DNA of 54,168 nt from Verrucomicrobiota bacterium (GCA_003402735.1 QQNE01000015.1:1-54168); one strand, 5' to 3'. Shown: positions 23,023-32,923, counted from the first letter of the stretch. Notes: a model not told the origin generated them from the letters alone. A program made the numbers and translations.

Positions 23023-25671
23023 TCAAACACCTGCGGAAGCCGGTCCCGCGATCTTGGTTGCCTCTGCATCCAGGATCTCCTTGCGCAGGTTGATCTTGCG
23101 CTTGCGCACCCACCAGAGCACCACTGGAGCCGCGATAAAGAGCGTCGAGTAGGTCCCGGTGACCATCCCGACCGTCAGCGCCAAGGCAAAACTGTGGAGG
23201 GAAGGTCCCCCGAAAATCAACTGGGTGAGCACCGCCAGCATGGTCAAGCCACTGGTCAGGATGGTCCGGCTCAAAGTCTGATTCAGCGAGACGTTGATGA
23301 CGTCCTTGAGCGTTCCCCGATGCGTGAGCAGCCCCTCCCGAACCCGGTCGAAGATGACGATGGTGTCGTTGATCGAGTAACCCGCGATCGTCAACAAGGC
23401 TCCCACGAGAATCAGCGTCATGTCTTCACCCAGCAAAATCATGGCGCCCACGGTCACGATCATGTCGTGCACCACGGCAAGCACCGCCCCCAGGGCGAAG
23501 GCCACGGAATTGAAACGGAAGGTCACGTAAACGAAGATCGCCACGATCCCGAGGAAGAGAGCCCAGCCCGAAGAAACCAGCATCTCCTGGCCCACCTGCG
23601 GCCCCACCGAGCTCAGTTCGATGTCCGCCAACGCCAGCTTGGTCGACGCCCGAAGATGATCGAGCGCCTTGTTGCCCTCACCGGTCGCCGTGCGGATCGT
23701 GAAGAAGCTCGAATTCGTGCCCACGTTCTGCTGCTCCTTGACGATTGGAGTCGAGGTCAGCCCGGCCGATTGCAGGGATTCCTCGATCCGGGAAACACTC
23801 AGCCCTTCGCCAGAAAGAATCGTCACGCTGTCTCCTCCCCGCAAATCAACCCCCAGAATGGCGTCCTTCTTCACGTAGACCAAGGCACCAGTCAGCAGGA
23901 TGAAGGCGAGGGAGAGCGTGACCCCGGCCCGGGATTTTCCGAGGAAGTCAAAGTTCGTCGGCTTCATGATCGTCGGGAAGCTCATGTCCTTGAGCCATCC
24001 CAAAGAAGCCAGCCAACCGAAACAGGTCCTCGTGACCAACAGCGCCGTGAACAGGGAACTGGTGAGACCGATGATTAGGGTCGTCGCAAATCCTTTCATC
24101 GTCCCCGTCGAAAACGCGATCAGCATGGCCGCCGCAATCAACGTGGTGATGTTGGAATCAAAAATCGCGGAGAACGCCTTGTTGTAGGAGGCGTCCAGGG
24201 CCACCGCAAAGCTCTTCCCAGCTTGCCTCTCCTCCCGGAACCTCTCGTAGATCAAAACATTGGCGTCGATCGCCATGCCTATGGTCAGGATGATCCCCGC
24301 GATTCCAGGCATCGTCAGGACGAACTGAAACATCGCCATGATGCCGCAAATGATGATCACGTTGAGCGCGAGGGCAATCACCGCGATGAATCCCGCCGTG
24401 TTGTAACAAATCACCGCCAGGACCATAATCGCTGCCAAGCCCGCCACGCCGGACCAGACGCCCTGACGGATCGTGTCCTTGCCCATCGATGCGCTGATGC
24501 TCGACTCATTGATGATCCGGATCGGGTTCTGCAGGGGATTTTTGAGGAAGGTGCCGAGACGCTCCGCCTCTTCCCTCTTAAACTGCCCCGTGATCTGGAA
24601 ATTCGCACCGAACTGACTCTGGATCACCGGCGCGGAGACCACCTTGTTGTCGACGATGATCGCCAGGCGCTCTCCACGATGCAACCCGGTCAACTTGAAC
24701 ATCTTGTCGCCTCCGGTAGAATCGAGCGTGACGCTGATGTAGTAGCCCCCCTGATCGTAACCCACTCCCGCGGAATTCACCGCCGTGCCGTCCAGGGCCT
24801 TGGTTCCTTCCACCAGTTCCGCCGTTCCGGTCGTCTCATCGTAGGGCTCCAACAAGTCGTGCGTCGGCAAAAACATGTCGCCTTCGCGAACTCGACTCAC
24901 CAGTTCTGGCCCGCTCTGCGGATGCACCAACCGGAATTCCAGCTTGGCGGTGGTCTCCAGAGTTTGACGAATCGCCTTCTTCTCGGTCTCGGTGATGCCG
25001 GGCATCTCGACCAGAATCCGATTCTCTCCCTGGCGCGAAAGCGCCATGTCCGTCTTGCCCCCGGCGTCGAGGCGACGCTGCAGCGTCTTGATGACCTCCT
25101 CCTGGTCGGCGACGTTGATGATCTTGTCCTTGTCGGACTGAATTTCCAGAAGGAATTGGGTCCCGCCCTGGAGGTCGATCCCCTGAGGCATCCCTAACGA
25201 AAGATAAAAATAGGCACAGAAGGCAGTCACCCCCATCGTCAAGAGGGTGGCCAGGATCCGCTTCGGCGAAGCCTTTTCACTAATGAAATAAGCGACGAAC
25301 AGGCCGAACAGCCCCAAGGTAATCCAAAAAATCGTGACAGGGTCAGCGGGCGACAACGTTTCCGAATCCCCTGGAGTGGCGGGTGCCTTGCCGACGGTCT
25401 CCACGGTCACGGCCGGACTGGTGGCGACCGGAGCGGAGGGTGCAGCGTCCGGCTTGACGCTCTCCACCTTGGCCGCGGCCGGAGTCGGTGCTGGCGCTAC
25501 AACGGGAGCGGCCTTGGCCGGATTGGGTGCCACTGGAGCGGGCGGTGCCTTGGTCACTGCCTCGGCGGGCTTTGCCGGTTCCTGCGGCGCGGGGGTCGCG
25601 GCCTTGGCGGTTGATTCAGCCACTTTTGCTGGGGACGGGGTCGCGCCTTCCTGAGCTTTGGTCGGTTCCAT
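23023..25671 (-). CDS. secDF: Fused preprotein translocase subunit SecDF with long Ala/Pro-rich N-terminus
   Basis: The 882-residue protein is a SecD-SecF fusion that uses proton motive force to aid late steps of Sec export. SecD features: GIDLQGGTQFLLEI, NRILVEMPGI and the membrane motif GMAIDANVLIYERFREE. SecF features: GVDLRGGDSVTIL (near residue 620) and AGYSINDTIVIFDRVREG. There are about twelve membrane segments plus one extra hydrophobic segment near residue 115. The first 105 residues are an alanine, proline and lysine-rich cytoplasmic leader not usual in SecD. The gene follows yajC (gap about 36 bp) and tgt on the same strand, the common order for this operon. Confidence 0.95.
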   Translation of the reverse strand: MEPTKAQEGATPSPAKVAESTAKAATPAPQEPAKPAEAVTKAPPAPVAPNPAKAAPVVAPAPTPAAAKVESVKPDAAPSAPVATSPAVTVETVGKAPATPGDSETLSPADPVTIFWITLGLFGLFVAYFISEKASPKRILATLLTMGVTAFCAYFYLSLGMPQGIDLQGGTQFLLEIQSDKDKIINVADQEEVIKTLQRRLDAGGKTDMALSRQGENRILVEMPGITETEKKAIRQTLETTAKLEFRLVHPQSGPELVSRVREGDMFLPTHDLLEPYDETTGTAELVEGTKALDGTAVNSAGVGYDQGGYYISVTLDSTGGDKMFKLTGLHRGERLAIIVDNKVVSAPVIQSQFGANFQITGQFKREEAERLGTFLKNPLQNPIRIINESSISASMGKDTIRQGVWSGVAGLAAIMVLAVICYNTAGFIAVIALALNVIIICGIMAMFQFVLTMPGIAGIILTIGMAIDANVLIYERFREERQAGKSFAVALDASYNKAFSAIFDSNITTLIAAAMLIAFSTGTMKGFATTLIIGLTSSLFTALLVTRTCFGWLASLGWLKDMSFPTIMKPTNFDFLGKSRAGVTLSLAFILLTGALVYVKKDAILGVDLRGGDSVTILSGEGLSVSRIEESLQSAGLTSTPIVKEQQNVGTNSSFFTIRTATGEGNKALDHLRASTKLALADIELSSVGPQVGQEMLVSSGWALFLGIVAIFVYVTFRFNSVAFALGAVLAVVHDMIVTVGAMILLGEDMTLILVGALLTIAGYSINDTIVIFDRVREGLLTHRGTLKDVINVSLNQTLSRTILTSGLTMLAVLTQLIFGGPSLHSFALALTVGMVTGTYSTLFIAAPVVLWWVRKRKINLRKEILDAEATKIAGPASAGV

Positions 25672-25707
25672 GGGGTCTGTCTGGGTCTGGGGGGAACTTG
25701 CGCGGGT

Positions 25708-26049
25708 TCAGCCTTCAATCACCGGAGCATCTGCGGCTCCCTTGGGATAGACTCGTGCAATGGCGTTCGAGTCAAATTTGATGCGGACATTGTCGGCCAC
25801 CCGAAGCGTGACCACTTTGTCTCCCTTGTTTGCCACCATGCCGTGCATGCCGCCCGTGGTGACGACCAAGTCTCCGACCTTGATGGCTTCGATCTGTTTC
25901 TCCAGTTCCTTCTGCCTCTTCTGCTGCGGCCGGATCATGAGGAAATACATCATGGCCATCATGAGAACCATCGGCACCAGCATGGAACCCATCGGACCCG
26001 CGTCCGGTGCCGGTGCTTGCTGGGCGAGAAAAGAAAAGAGAGGTGTCAT
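25708..26049 (-). CDS. yajC: Sec translocon accessory protein YajC
   Basis: The 113-residue protein has one N-terminal membrane helix (VPMVLMMAMMYFLMIRPQQKRQKE) and the YajC core KVGDLVVTTGGMHGMVANKGD. The RPQQKR sequence after the helix is diagnostic. It lies between tgt and secDF, as in most bacteria, and binds SecDF. The start at 26049 is standard. Confidence 0.95.
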   Translation of the reverse strand: MTPLFSFLAQQAPAPDAGPMGSMLVPMVLMMAMMYFLMIRPQQKRQKELEKQIEAIKVGDLVVTTGGMHGMVANKGDKVVTLRVADNVRIKFDSNAIARVYPKGAADAPVIEG

Positions 26050-26116
26050 CGGTTCAGGGGGAAAAAGAGAGTTACTGGTTCACGCAAAAAGGCTTCGGGG
26101 GTGCAGTCCGCATCGC

Positions 26117-27247
26117 TCACGGACCGGTCGTGCGTTGCCCAGCCCGGAAGCGGGACACGAAAGATTCCCGGAATCCGGCAAACGAGGACGTGTCGATAGC
26201 ACGCCTTGCCCGTTCCATCAAGCTTAGATAGAAATGGAGATTGTGAAGCGTCAAGAGCCGGAGCCCGAGAATTTCACCCTGGGTAACCAAATGACGAATG
26301 TAACCGCGGCTGTATCCGGCGCAAAGCGGGTGGGTGTTCTCCGAAATCGGCGCATCCTCCAGGGCGAAGCGCTGGTTGTTGAAGTTCAAGGTCCCGTCCT
26401 CCGTGTAGGCCGTTCCGTGCCGCGCCACCCGGGTCGGCAACACGCAGTCGAACATGTCGACTCCGCGAGCGATCATCTCCAGAAGCTGGTCCGGCTGCCC
26501 CAACCCCATCGCGTAACGCGGTTTGTCCGGGGGCAGAAAGGGCACGCTATTCTCCACCGCCCGCAGCATCTCCTCTTCAGGTTCGCCCACGCTCACCCCG
26601 CCGATCGCGTAACCGTCGAAATCGAGGCCCACGAGTCGCTTGGCGCTCTCCTCCCGCAGATCGGCGTAGGTTGCCCCTTGAACGATCGCGAACAGTTTTT
26701 GGCGGGACGAATCGGCGTGATCGGCGAACCAACGGCGGCTGCGCTCTTCCCAACGCAGCGTCAGCGCCAGGCTCCGGGCCGCGTAGTCGCGCTCACAGGG
26801 ATAAGGCGGACACTCGTCAAAGGCCATCACAATATCGCTTCCCAAAACGGATTGAATCTCCATCGAAACCTCCGGACTGAGAAACATTGAAGTCCCGTCC
26901 AGATGACTCTGGAAGCGGACTCCGTCCTCCTCGATCTTGCGAAGTCCGGCCAGTGAGAAAACTTGGAACCCGCCGGAATCGGTCAAAATGGGACCGTCCC
27001 AGTTCATGAAGCGATGGAGTCCGCCGAAATGGCGAATGGTCTCCATGCCGGGTCGGAGCCAGAGATGATAGGTGTTGCCGAGGATGATCTGGGCTTCAAG
27101 GGCGCGCAGTTCCGCCGAACTGACGGCCTTCACGGAACCCCGGGTGCCGACGGGCATGAAAATGGGCGTCTCCACCACTCCATGAGCGGTGACCAATCGT
27201 CCGCGGCGAGCTTGAGATTCGGGGTCTTGCGCAAAAACCTGAAACAT
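26117..27247 (-). CDS. tgt: tRNA-guanine(34) transglycosylase with altered zinc site
   Basis: The 376-residue protein carries the Tgt motifs for exchange of guanine-34 by a queuine precursor: TPIFMPVGTRGSVKAV near the N-terminus, the region LTDSGGFQVFSLAGLRKI with the catalytic Asp, GYAIGGVSVGEPEEE and DMFDCVLPTRVARHG, which holds the nucleophile Asp. The canonical zinc ligands CxCxxC are replaced: the sequence reads NTHPLCAGYSRGYIRHL, so two of three cysteines are Asn and His, while the later His in TLHNLHFYL is kept. The zinc site may use N/H/C/H or be weak. The start at 27247 avoids a shadow extension. It is first in the tgt-yajC-secDF operon. Confidence 0.93.
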   Translation of the reverse strand: MFQVFAQDPESQARRGRLVTAHGVVETPIFMPVGTRGSVKAVSSAELRALEAQIILGNTYHLWLRPGMETIRHFGGLHRFMNWDGPILTDSGGFQVFSLAGLRKIEEDGVRFQSHLDGTSMFLSPEVSMEIQSVLGSDIVMAFDECPPYPCERDYAARSLALTLRWEERSRRWFADHADSSRQKLFAIVQGATYADLREESAKRLVGLDFDGYAIGGVSVGEPEEEMLRAVENSVPFLPPDKPRYAMGLGQPDQLLEMIARGVDMFDCVLPTRVARHGTAYTEDGTLNFNNQRFALEDAPISENTHPLCAGYSRGYIRHLVTQGEILGLRLLTLHNLHFYLSLMERARRAIDTSSFAGFRESFVSRFRAGQRTTGP

Positions 27248-27437
27248 GTCGATCCGGAAGGGCGTGGAGAATCGTCCCGAAGCGCCGAATTGCAAACACC
27301 GATCCGCGGGGCGAATTCAACCGAGTCCGCACGAATCCCTTGCCAATCTTGACAATATCGGGGAAACAATCTGCTGCGTCCCTGCTCCCCCCCTTTTGGA
27401 GCCGGTCGCCTCACCGAAAGAACCGACAACCCCTCTG

Positions 27438-29261
27438 ATGTCCACTGCTGCCCCTTCCAGTCCCTCCGAACCTCGTGTCTCCGGCCGCCACAGCGTTCGT
27501 TCCAAGATGGTCGATGACGCTGTGATCCGCATCGCGGGCAACTCGCAAGACGGCATCCAAACCATCGGTGGTCTCCTCGCCCGCCTCGCCGGACGGACCG
27601 ATCAGGATGTCATCACCTACATGACCATCCCGTCGACCATTTCGGGCGGCCCCTCCATCTTCCAGGTCCGCCTCGGTTCCGGTGAGATCCTCAGCCCGGG
27701 CGATCAGGCGGATTTCCTCGTCGCCTTCTACGAACACAGCTACAAGAGCCACATCGGCTTCCTCCGGGAAGGCGGCGTTTGTCTTTACGACTCGGACGAA
27801 GTGAAGCCGGACACCTCGGACAAACGGTTCACCTTCGTCCCGGTGCCGTTGACTTCGGCCACGGTCGAAGCGGTTGGCGGCACCGCCAAGGACCGGGGCA
27901 AAAACATGTTCGCCCTCGGCTTGCTCTGCAGCGTGTTCGACTTGGATCGGCCCCGTCTCGTGGAGATCATCTCCCGTCAGTTCGGGGGCAAGGACGAATC
28001 GATCCTGCGCAATGCGCTCTTGGCTTTCGATGCCGGCTACGCCTATCCCCTGGGTGACATCCTCGACTTGGCGTTTCAGCTGAAGCCGGCCACGGCTTCC
28101 GGCAAAACCCGGGTGGCCACGGATGGAAACACCGCCATGGCGCTCGGCCTGATCGCGGGCGGCGTGCGGCACGGAGCCGGCTACCCGATCACCCCCTGGT
28201 CTCCGATCATGGAGCAGTTGCGGGTAGAGCTGCCGCAATACGGCGGCATGTTCATCCAGGCGGAGGACGAATTGGCCGCCATCTCGATCGCGCTCGGCTT
28301 TTCCTACGCGGGGCATCTGGCGATCACGGGCAGCGCCGGACCCGGTCTCTCCCTGAAAATGGAAGCGCTCAGCTGGGCCACCATGGCGGAGATCCCACTC
28401 ATCGTCATCAACGTCCAACGCGGTGGACCTTCCACGGGTCTGCCCACCAGCGTGGAACAGAGCGATCTGATGCAGGCGATCTATGGGAGCCACGGCGATT
28501 GCCCCCGCGTCGTTCTGGCCCCGAAAGATGTGGAGGACTGTTTCTACATCGCCATCGAAGCCGCCCGAATCGCCCGCAAATACAGCGTGCCGGTCATCAT
28601 CCTGAGCGACCAAGCCCTCTCCAGCCGAATCGAGGCATTCACGGAGCCGGACCTCGCCAAGGTCATGGTGGAACCGGTTCTCGACTTGACCCCCGCGCCC
28701 GAGGATTACAAACCGTATCCCCTAACTGGCGAGACCAAGCACGCTCCCCCGGGAACCCGGATGACCGGCGGATTCTATCCCGTCGTAACCGGCCTGGAAC
28801 ACGACGAAATGGGGCACCCGACGTCCAACCCCGATTTGCACATGAAGATGACGGCCCGCCGTCGCAACAAACTTCGTCGTCTCGAGGCCGAACTGAAGAC
28901 GCCTGATGTTTACGGCGATGCCCAGGGCGAAATCCTGCTGGTCGGCTGGGGTTCCACCTATGGCCCGATCCGCGAGGCCGTGAGCCAGCTCCGCGAAAAG
29001 GGGCTCAAGCTGGCGGCGATCCACCTCCGCCATCTCCATCCGATGGCGCCCGGACTGGAAAAGGTCTTCGATCGTTACGATCACATCTTCGTGGTCGAAA
29101 TGAACGACGAGGGCGTCTACGGCCAGGGCCAGTTGGCCACCCTCCTGCGCTCCCGCTTCTGCAACCCGAAAATCCGCAGCATCTGCAAGACCGACGGCCT
29201 CACCTTCAAAATCCGGGAGATCATCGCCGGCATCGATGACTTCATCGCCGTGACCGCCTGA
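27438..29261 (+). CDS. korA: 2-oxoacid:ferredoxin oxidoreductase alpha subunit (gamma domain fused at N-terminus)
   Basis: The 607-residue protein has an N-terminal gamma-type domain (about 24-205, starting VIRIAGNSQDGIQTIGGLLAR) fused to the alpha domain (about 225-600, with YPITPWSPIMEQL and ITGSAGPGLSLKMEAL). This layout is typical of two-subunit 2-oxoglutarate or pyruvate oxidoreductases. With the next gene it oxidatively decarboxylates a 2-oxoacid to acyl-CoA and reduces ferredoxin in the cytoplasm; 2-oxoglutarate or pyruvate is likely, but the sequence does not settle it. The stop is 26 bp before korB. The start at 27438 removes a shadow extension. The gene is divergent from tgt. Confidence 0.92.
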   Translation: MSTAAPSSPSEPRVSGRHSVRSKMVDDAVIRIAGNSQDGIQTIGGLLARLAGRTDQDVITYMTIPSTISGGPSIFQVRLGSGEILSPGDQADFLVAFYEHSYKSHIGFLREGGVCLYDSDEVKPDTSDKRFTFVPVPLTSATVEAVGGTAKDRGKNMFALGLLCSVFDLDRPRLVEIISRQFGGKDESILRNALLAFDAGYAYPLGDILDLAFQLKPATASGKTRVATDGNTAMALGLIAGGVRHGAGYPITPWSPIMEQLRVELPQYGGMFIQAEDELAAISIALGFSYAGHLAITGSAGPGLSLKMEALSWATMAEIPLIVINVQRGGPSTGLPTSVEQSDLMQAIYGSHGDCPRVVLAPKDVEDCFYIAIEAARIARKYSVPVIILSDQALSSRIEAFTEPDLAKVMVEPVLDLTPAPEDYKPYPLTGETKHAPPGTRMTGGFYPVVTGLEHDEMGHPTSNPDLHMKMTARRRNKLRRLEAELKTPDVYGDAQGEILLVGWGSTYGPIREAVSQLREKGLKLAAIHLRHLHPMAPGLEKVFDRYDHIFVVEMNDEGVYGQGQLATLLRSRFCNPKIRSICKTDGLTFKIREIIAGIDDFIAVTA

Positions 29262-29287
29262 ACCAAACCATTTTCCAGACCCCTGAC

Positions 29288-30232
29288 ATGTCCACCATCA
29301 CCATCAAGCGCCCCGAAGCCACAGAACCCGTCGCCAAGCTCGACAAAAAGGCACTCTCTGCCGATCACCCGACTTGGTGCCCGGGGTGCGGGGATTTTGC
29401 CGTGCTCGCCTCCTTCTTCAAGGTCGTGCAGAATCTCGGCATCCCGCATGAGCAGATCTGCACCATCGCCGGGATCGGCTGTTCCTCACGCTTCCCCTAC
29501 TTCGTGAACGGTCACGGCGTTCACTACATCCACGGCCGCGCCATCCCCCTTGCCACCGGCGTCAGCTTGTCCCGTCCGGACCTGAACATCTTCGTCTTCG
29601 GCGGAGATGGCGACGGATTCTCCATCGGTGGAAATCACCTGGAGCACGCCGCCCGCAAGAACCTGAACCTGACCTACGTCATCATGGACAACTTTGTCTA
29701 CGGCCTGACCAAAAAGCAGACGTCGCCGACGTCTCCGGTCGGCTTCAAGTCCAAGACGGACCCGTGGGGAGCCCAGGATGAACCGGTCAATCCGATGCGA
29801 AAACTCGTGGCCAGCGGCGCGACTTTCGTGGCCCGGACCCACGCAGCTCAAGTCAATCACATGAGCGAGATGTTCGAGCGCGCCATCAAGCACCCCGGCT
29901 TCAGCGTCGTGGAAGTGCTCTCCGAGTGCGTTGTCTTCTTCAAGGGATCGTTCGATGCCGCCAACCCACGCAAAGGCGGGGAGTTCCCCCTCATTACGGA
30001 AAAACAATGGGACGAAAGCCCGGACGATTGGAAAGCGCACGACACCACCGACCTGTCCAAGGCCATCAAACTGGCGGAAGAACCTTGGCCAGGCAAATTC
30101 GGCGTGTTTTACGAAGTCGAGCGAACCACCAAGAACGCCAACGAGCAGTCGCTCATCGCCGATGCCCAAGCCAAGGTGGGGAACGCCTCGTCCCAGGAAA
30201 TCCTCGCCAAGCGGTTCGCCCGCATGCGCTGA
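29288..30232 (+). CDS. korB: 2-oxoacid:ferredoxin oxidoreductase beta subunit
   Basis: The 314-residue protein binds thiamine diphosphate and a [4Fe-4S] cluster. Cluster cysteines are in WCPGCGDFAVL and GIGCSSRFPYF, with another in VLSECVVFF. The thiamine diphosphate motif is GGDGDGFSIGGNHLEHAARKN with the following VIMDNFVYGLTKKQ. It is the catalytic partner of korA, located 26 bp behind it. A thioredoxin-like gene begins 18 bp after the stop, suggesting a shared transcript. Confidence 0.93.
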   Translation: MSTITIKRPEATEPVAKLDKKALSADHPTWCPGCGDFAVLASFFKVVQNLGIPHEQICTIAGIGCSSRFPYFVNGHGVHYIHGRAIPLATGVSLSRPDLNIFVFGGDGDGFSIGGNHLEHAARKNLNLTYVIMDNFVYGLTKKQTSPTSPVGFKSKTDPWGAQDEPVNPMRKLVASGATFVARTHAAQVNHMSEMFERAIKHPGFSVVEVLSECVVFFKGSFDAANPRKGGEFPLITEKQWDESPDDWKAHDTTDLSKAIKLAEEPWPGKFGVFYEVERTTKNANEQSLIADAQAKVGNASSQEILAKRFARMR

Positions 30233-30250
30233 GCCTCCAGACCTTGGCCG

Positions 30251-31048
30251 ATGGCCTGCGACGTCACCGATTTTGATTCCGAGGTGCTGCGGCGGAGCCG
30301 GGAGCTTCCGGTCCTCGTCGATTTTTGGGCACCGTGGTGCGGTCCCTGCCTTCAGTTCGTCCCGGTCCTCGAAGGCTTGGCGGCGGAGGCGGGTGGCCGC
30401 TGGGCACTGGCCAAGGTCAACATTGACGAGCATCCAGACCTCGCGACCACCTTCCGTGTCCGGTCGGTGCCCATGGTCATCCTCTTCAAGGACGGTTCCC
30501 CGGTGGCCCAATTTCTCGGTGCCCGCCCGGCGTCCCAGGTCAGGGATTTCCTGGCCCCGCACCTCGCCCTGCCGGAAAACGCCGCGCTGGCCGAGGCCCG
30601 GGACGCCCTCGCAGCCCGCCAACCGGAGGCCGTCCGCAAAGCCCTCGAACCCCTGGAGGAAAAGGATGACGAGTGCTGGGTCCTCCTGTCCCAGGCTTGG
30701 CTGGCCATCGACCCGGCCCGGGTCAAAGATTGCACCGACCGGATCGCCCCGGGCTCAAAATGGTCATCCGCCGCAGAGGGCCTCCAGCTCCTCTCGGTGG
30801 CCATCCTCTCTGCCGGAACCATCCCCGAAAGCCCGCCACGCGATCGCTACCTGCAGGGAATCGAATCCGCCCGTCAACTGGATTGGGAAACGGCGCTGGA
30901 ATCGTTGCTCGCCGTGCTCCAGGAAAGCCCCAAGTTTGCCAACGGCTCGGCCGCCGAAGCCATCAAGGCGGTTTTCCGCGTGCTCGGCCCGCGCCACCCC
31001 CTGGTGGAAAAACATCACCGCACCTTTTCCTCCCTCCTCTACTGCTGA
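30251..31048 (+). CDS. Thioredoxin-domain protein with TPR-like C-terminus (CnoX/YbbN-like)
   Basis: The 265-residue protein has a thioredoxin domain (residues 1-110) with the active-site motif WAPWCGPCLQFVP and the cis-proline segment RSVPMVILFKDG. The rest (about 120-260) is helical, like the TPR part of the chaperedoxin CnoX (YbbN), which protects proteins during oxidative stress. The start is an ATG 18 bp behind korB. It may protect the oxygen-sensitive Fe-S enzyme encoded upstream; this is inferred from position. No signal peptide is seen. Confidence 0.8.
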   Translation: MACDVTDFDSEVLRRSRELPVLVDFWAPWCGPCLQFVPVLEGLAAEAGGRWALAKVNIDEHPDLATTFRVRSVPMVILFKDGSPVAQFLGARPASQVRDFLAPHLALPENAALAEARDALAARQPEAVRKALEPLEEKDDECWVLLSQAWLAIDPARVKDCTDRIAPGSKWSSAAEGLQLLSVAILSAGTIPESPPRDRYLQGIESARQLDWETALESLLAVLQESPKFANGSAAEAIKAVFRVLGPRHPLVEKHHRTFSSLLYC

Positions 31049-31090
31049 GCACGGGTTGCCAAGACCCAACGGAACGTCGAGTGGTCTCTC

Positions 31091-32647
31091 ATGGAAACCC
31101 GAACGCTGCGGCAAAAGAGTTGGTGGATCCCTGTCGCGATCATCGCCGTCGGCGCCGCCTTGATGGTTTGGGCTCACCTGGAGGAAACCTTCATCCGGTT
31201 CTACGCCTACGCCTTCCTGCCCATCCTGGCCGCCATCCTCGTGGCCATCTGGTATGTGGCCACGCTCGATCTGCCCGGTGAAACCAGGCGCCGCTTCCTC
31301 CTCGGCGGCTTGACTTGCCTGTTCGGTCTTGGGCTGCTTCTCGGTTTCCTCTTCCGTTGGGACGATACCTGGGGCGGCACCTCCCTGATCAAACCGACCT
31401 GGCGTTGGACCCCCCGCAAGGAGGAGACCGCAGCCTCGTTGCACCTGCCAACCACCGTCACCAAACAGCGGCGCGGCGAGGTGGAGGGCTCGCTCCGGGA
31501 CTGGCCCCGCTATCTGGGCCCCGATGGCGATGGCACGGTGCGCGGCCTGCGATTGAATCCGGATTGGAAAGGCTCCCCTCCACGGGAGCTTTGGCGCCAA
31601 CCGATCGGCGTCGGCTGGGCCAGCTTCGCCGTGGTCGGCCGCAACGCCATCACCCTCGAACAACGCGGCCAGGAAGAGTGGATCACCTGTCGCGACGTGG
31701 TGAGTGGGGACCTCATTTGGACGCACAAAGACCCGCTCGGCGATTTCGCCCCGGCCATGGGCGGTCGCGGGCCCCGCTCCACGCCTGCGATCCGCGACGG
31801 ACGTGTCTACACCCAGGGCGTCCTCGGCCGCTTGAACTGCCTCGACTTGGATTCCGGCAAGCTCCTCTGGACCCACGAAGTGCTGGCCGAACTCGAAGCC
31901 GCAAACCTGGAATGGGGCAAAAGCAACACCCCCTTCCTCTGGAAAAACTTGGTGATCATCACGGGAGGATTGACCGAGACCACTCCCCTGCTCACAGCCT
32001 ACGAAGTGGTCACCGGCAAACCGGTTTGGAGATCCGCAAACGGCGCCGCCAGCTACTCCACCCCGCTAGTTCTCCGCCTCGCCGGCCAAGAGGTCCTGGT
32101 CTACCTCGGCCAATACGGGCTCACCGGACATGATCCGGCCACCGGAAAGACGCTTTGGAAATGGGACTGGCCCGGCGCCTTCCCCAAAGTGGCGCAGCCC
32201 CAACTCGTCGGCGAAAACCGCATCCTGCTCACCGCCAGTTACGGAGTGGGCAGCCACCTCCTGGATCTTTCCAACGGCACTCCGGTGCCTGTTTGGAAGA
32301 CCAACCGGATGAAAACCAAGTTCAGCACGGCCGTCGTCTCTGGAAATCACGCCTACGGCTTCGACGAAGGCGCTCTCGCCTGCATTGAATTGGCCACCGG
32401 CAAGCGGCTCTGGAAAGGCGGTGATTACGGATTCGGCCAAAACCTGCTCGTCGGCGATCTCCTCCTCGTCCAAGCCGAGCAAGGCGCTCTGGCCTTGGTC
32501 GCGGCCAAACCCGATGAATTTCAAGAAGTCGCCCGGATCCCGGCCCTCAACGGCGTGACCTGGAACATCCCAACCCTCGCGGGGAACTACCTCCTCATCC
32601 GCAACGACACCGAGGCCATCTGCTATTGGGTCTCCCCGGCTCCCTGA
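31091..32647 (+). CDS. Membrane-anchored PQQ-repeat beta-propeller protein
   Basis: The 518-residue protein starts with about three membrane segments (residues 10-95) and then forms a propeller of PQQ-like repeats, seen as WTHEVLAELE, TGKPVWRSANG, TGKTLWKWDW and TGKRLWKGGDYG. Such proteins in PVC bacteria carry several copies of the A-W motif and rarely hold a cofactor. The function is unknown; it may be a periplasmic scaffold or a dehydrogenase. It follows the thioredoxin-like gene by 42 bp and could be the last gene of the korAB run. The following 276 bp hold no gene I can support. Confidence 0.78.
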   Translation: METRTLRQKSWWIPVAIIAVGAALMVWAHLEETFIRFYAYAFLPILAAILVAIWYVATLDLPGETRRRFLLGGLTCLFGLGLLLGFLFRWDDTWGGTSLIKPTWRWTPRKEETAASLHLPTTVTKQRRGEVEGSLRDWPRYLGPDGDGTVRGLRLNPDWKGSPPRELWRQPIGVGWASFAVVGRNAITLEQRGQEEWITCRDVVSGDLIWTHKDPLGDFAPAMGGRGPRSTPAIRDGRVYTQGVLGRLNCLDLDSGKLLWTHEVLAELEAANLEWGKSNTPFLWKNLVIITGGLTETTPLLTAYEVVTGKPVWRSANGAASYSTPLVLRLAGQEVLVYLGQYGLTGHDPATGKTLWKWDWPGAFPKVAQPQLVGENRILLTASYGVGSHLLDLSNGTPVPVWKTNRMKTKFSTAVVSGNHAYGFDEGALACIELATGKRLWKGGDYGFGQNLLVGDLLLVQAEQGALALVAAKPDEFQEVARIPALNGVTWNIPTLAGNYLLIRNDTEAICYWVSPAP

Positions 32648-32923
32648 TCCAGGCAGGTGGATCTCGTTTCTTTGGAATGGTCGAAACAGGAAATCCTGAC
32701 CGGAGAAGAGGGATCCAAAGCAGAGCTGAGCGATCTGGCCCGCATGCCGCAACCCATGCCGCCCGCGCCCGCTGACAATCACATTCCATCTCCCGGCTGA
32801 GCCATTTGAGGCGTGAAAGCGGAGACTCCCCGGTAGACAGGTCCATCTGGCGGGGCCGAGTCCGCAGTTCGGCTTGCCCACGAAGCGATTCGCGCCGTGG
32901 ACCCAAGCCCGCCACCAGCGATC

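Noticed and set aside
32648-32923. Possible small gene in the 276-bp gap before vapC
   Set aside because: No frame with a plausible start, composition and length; only shadows.
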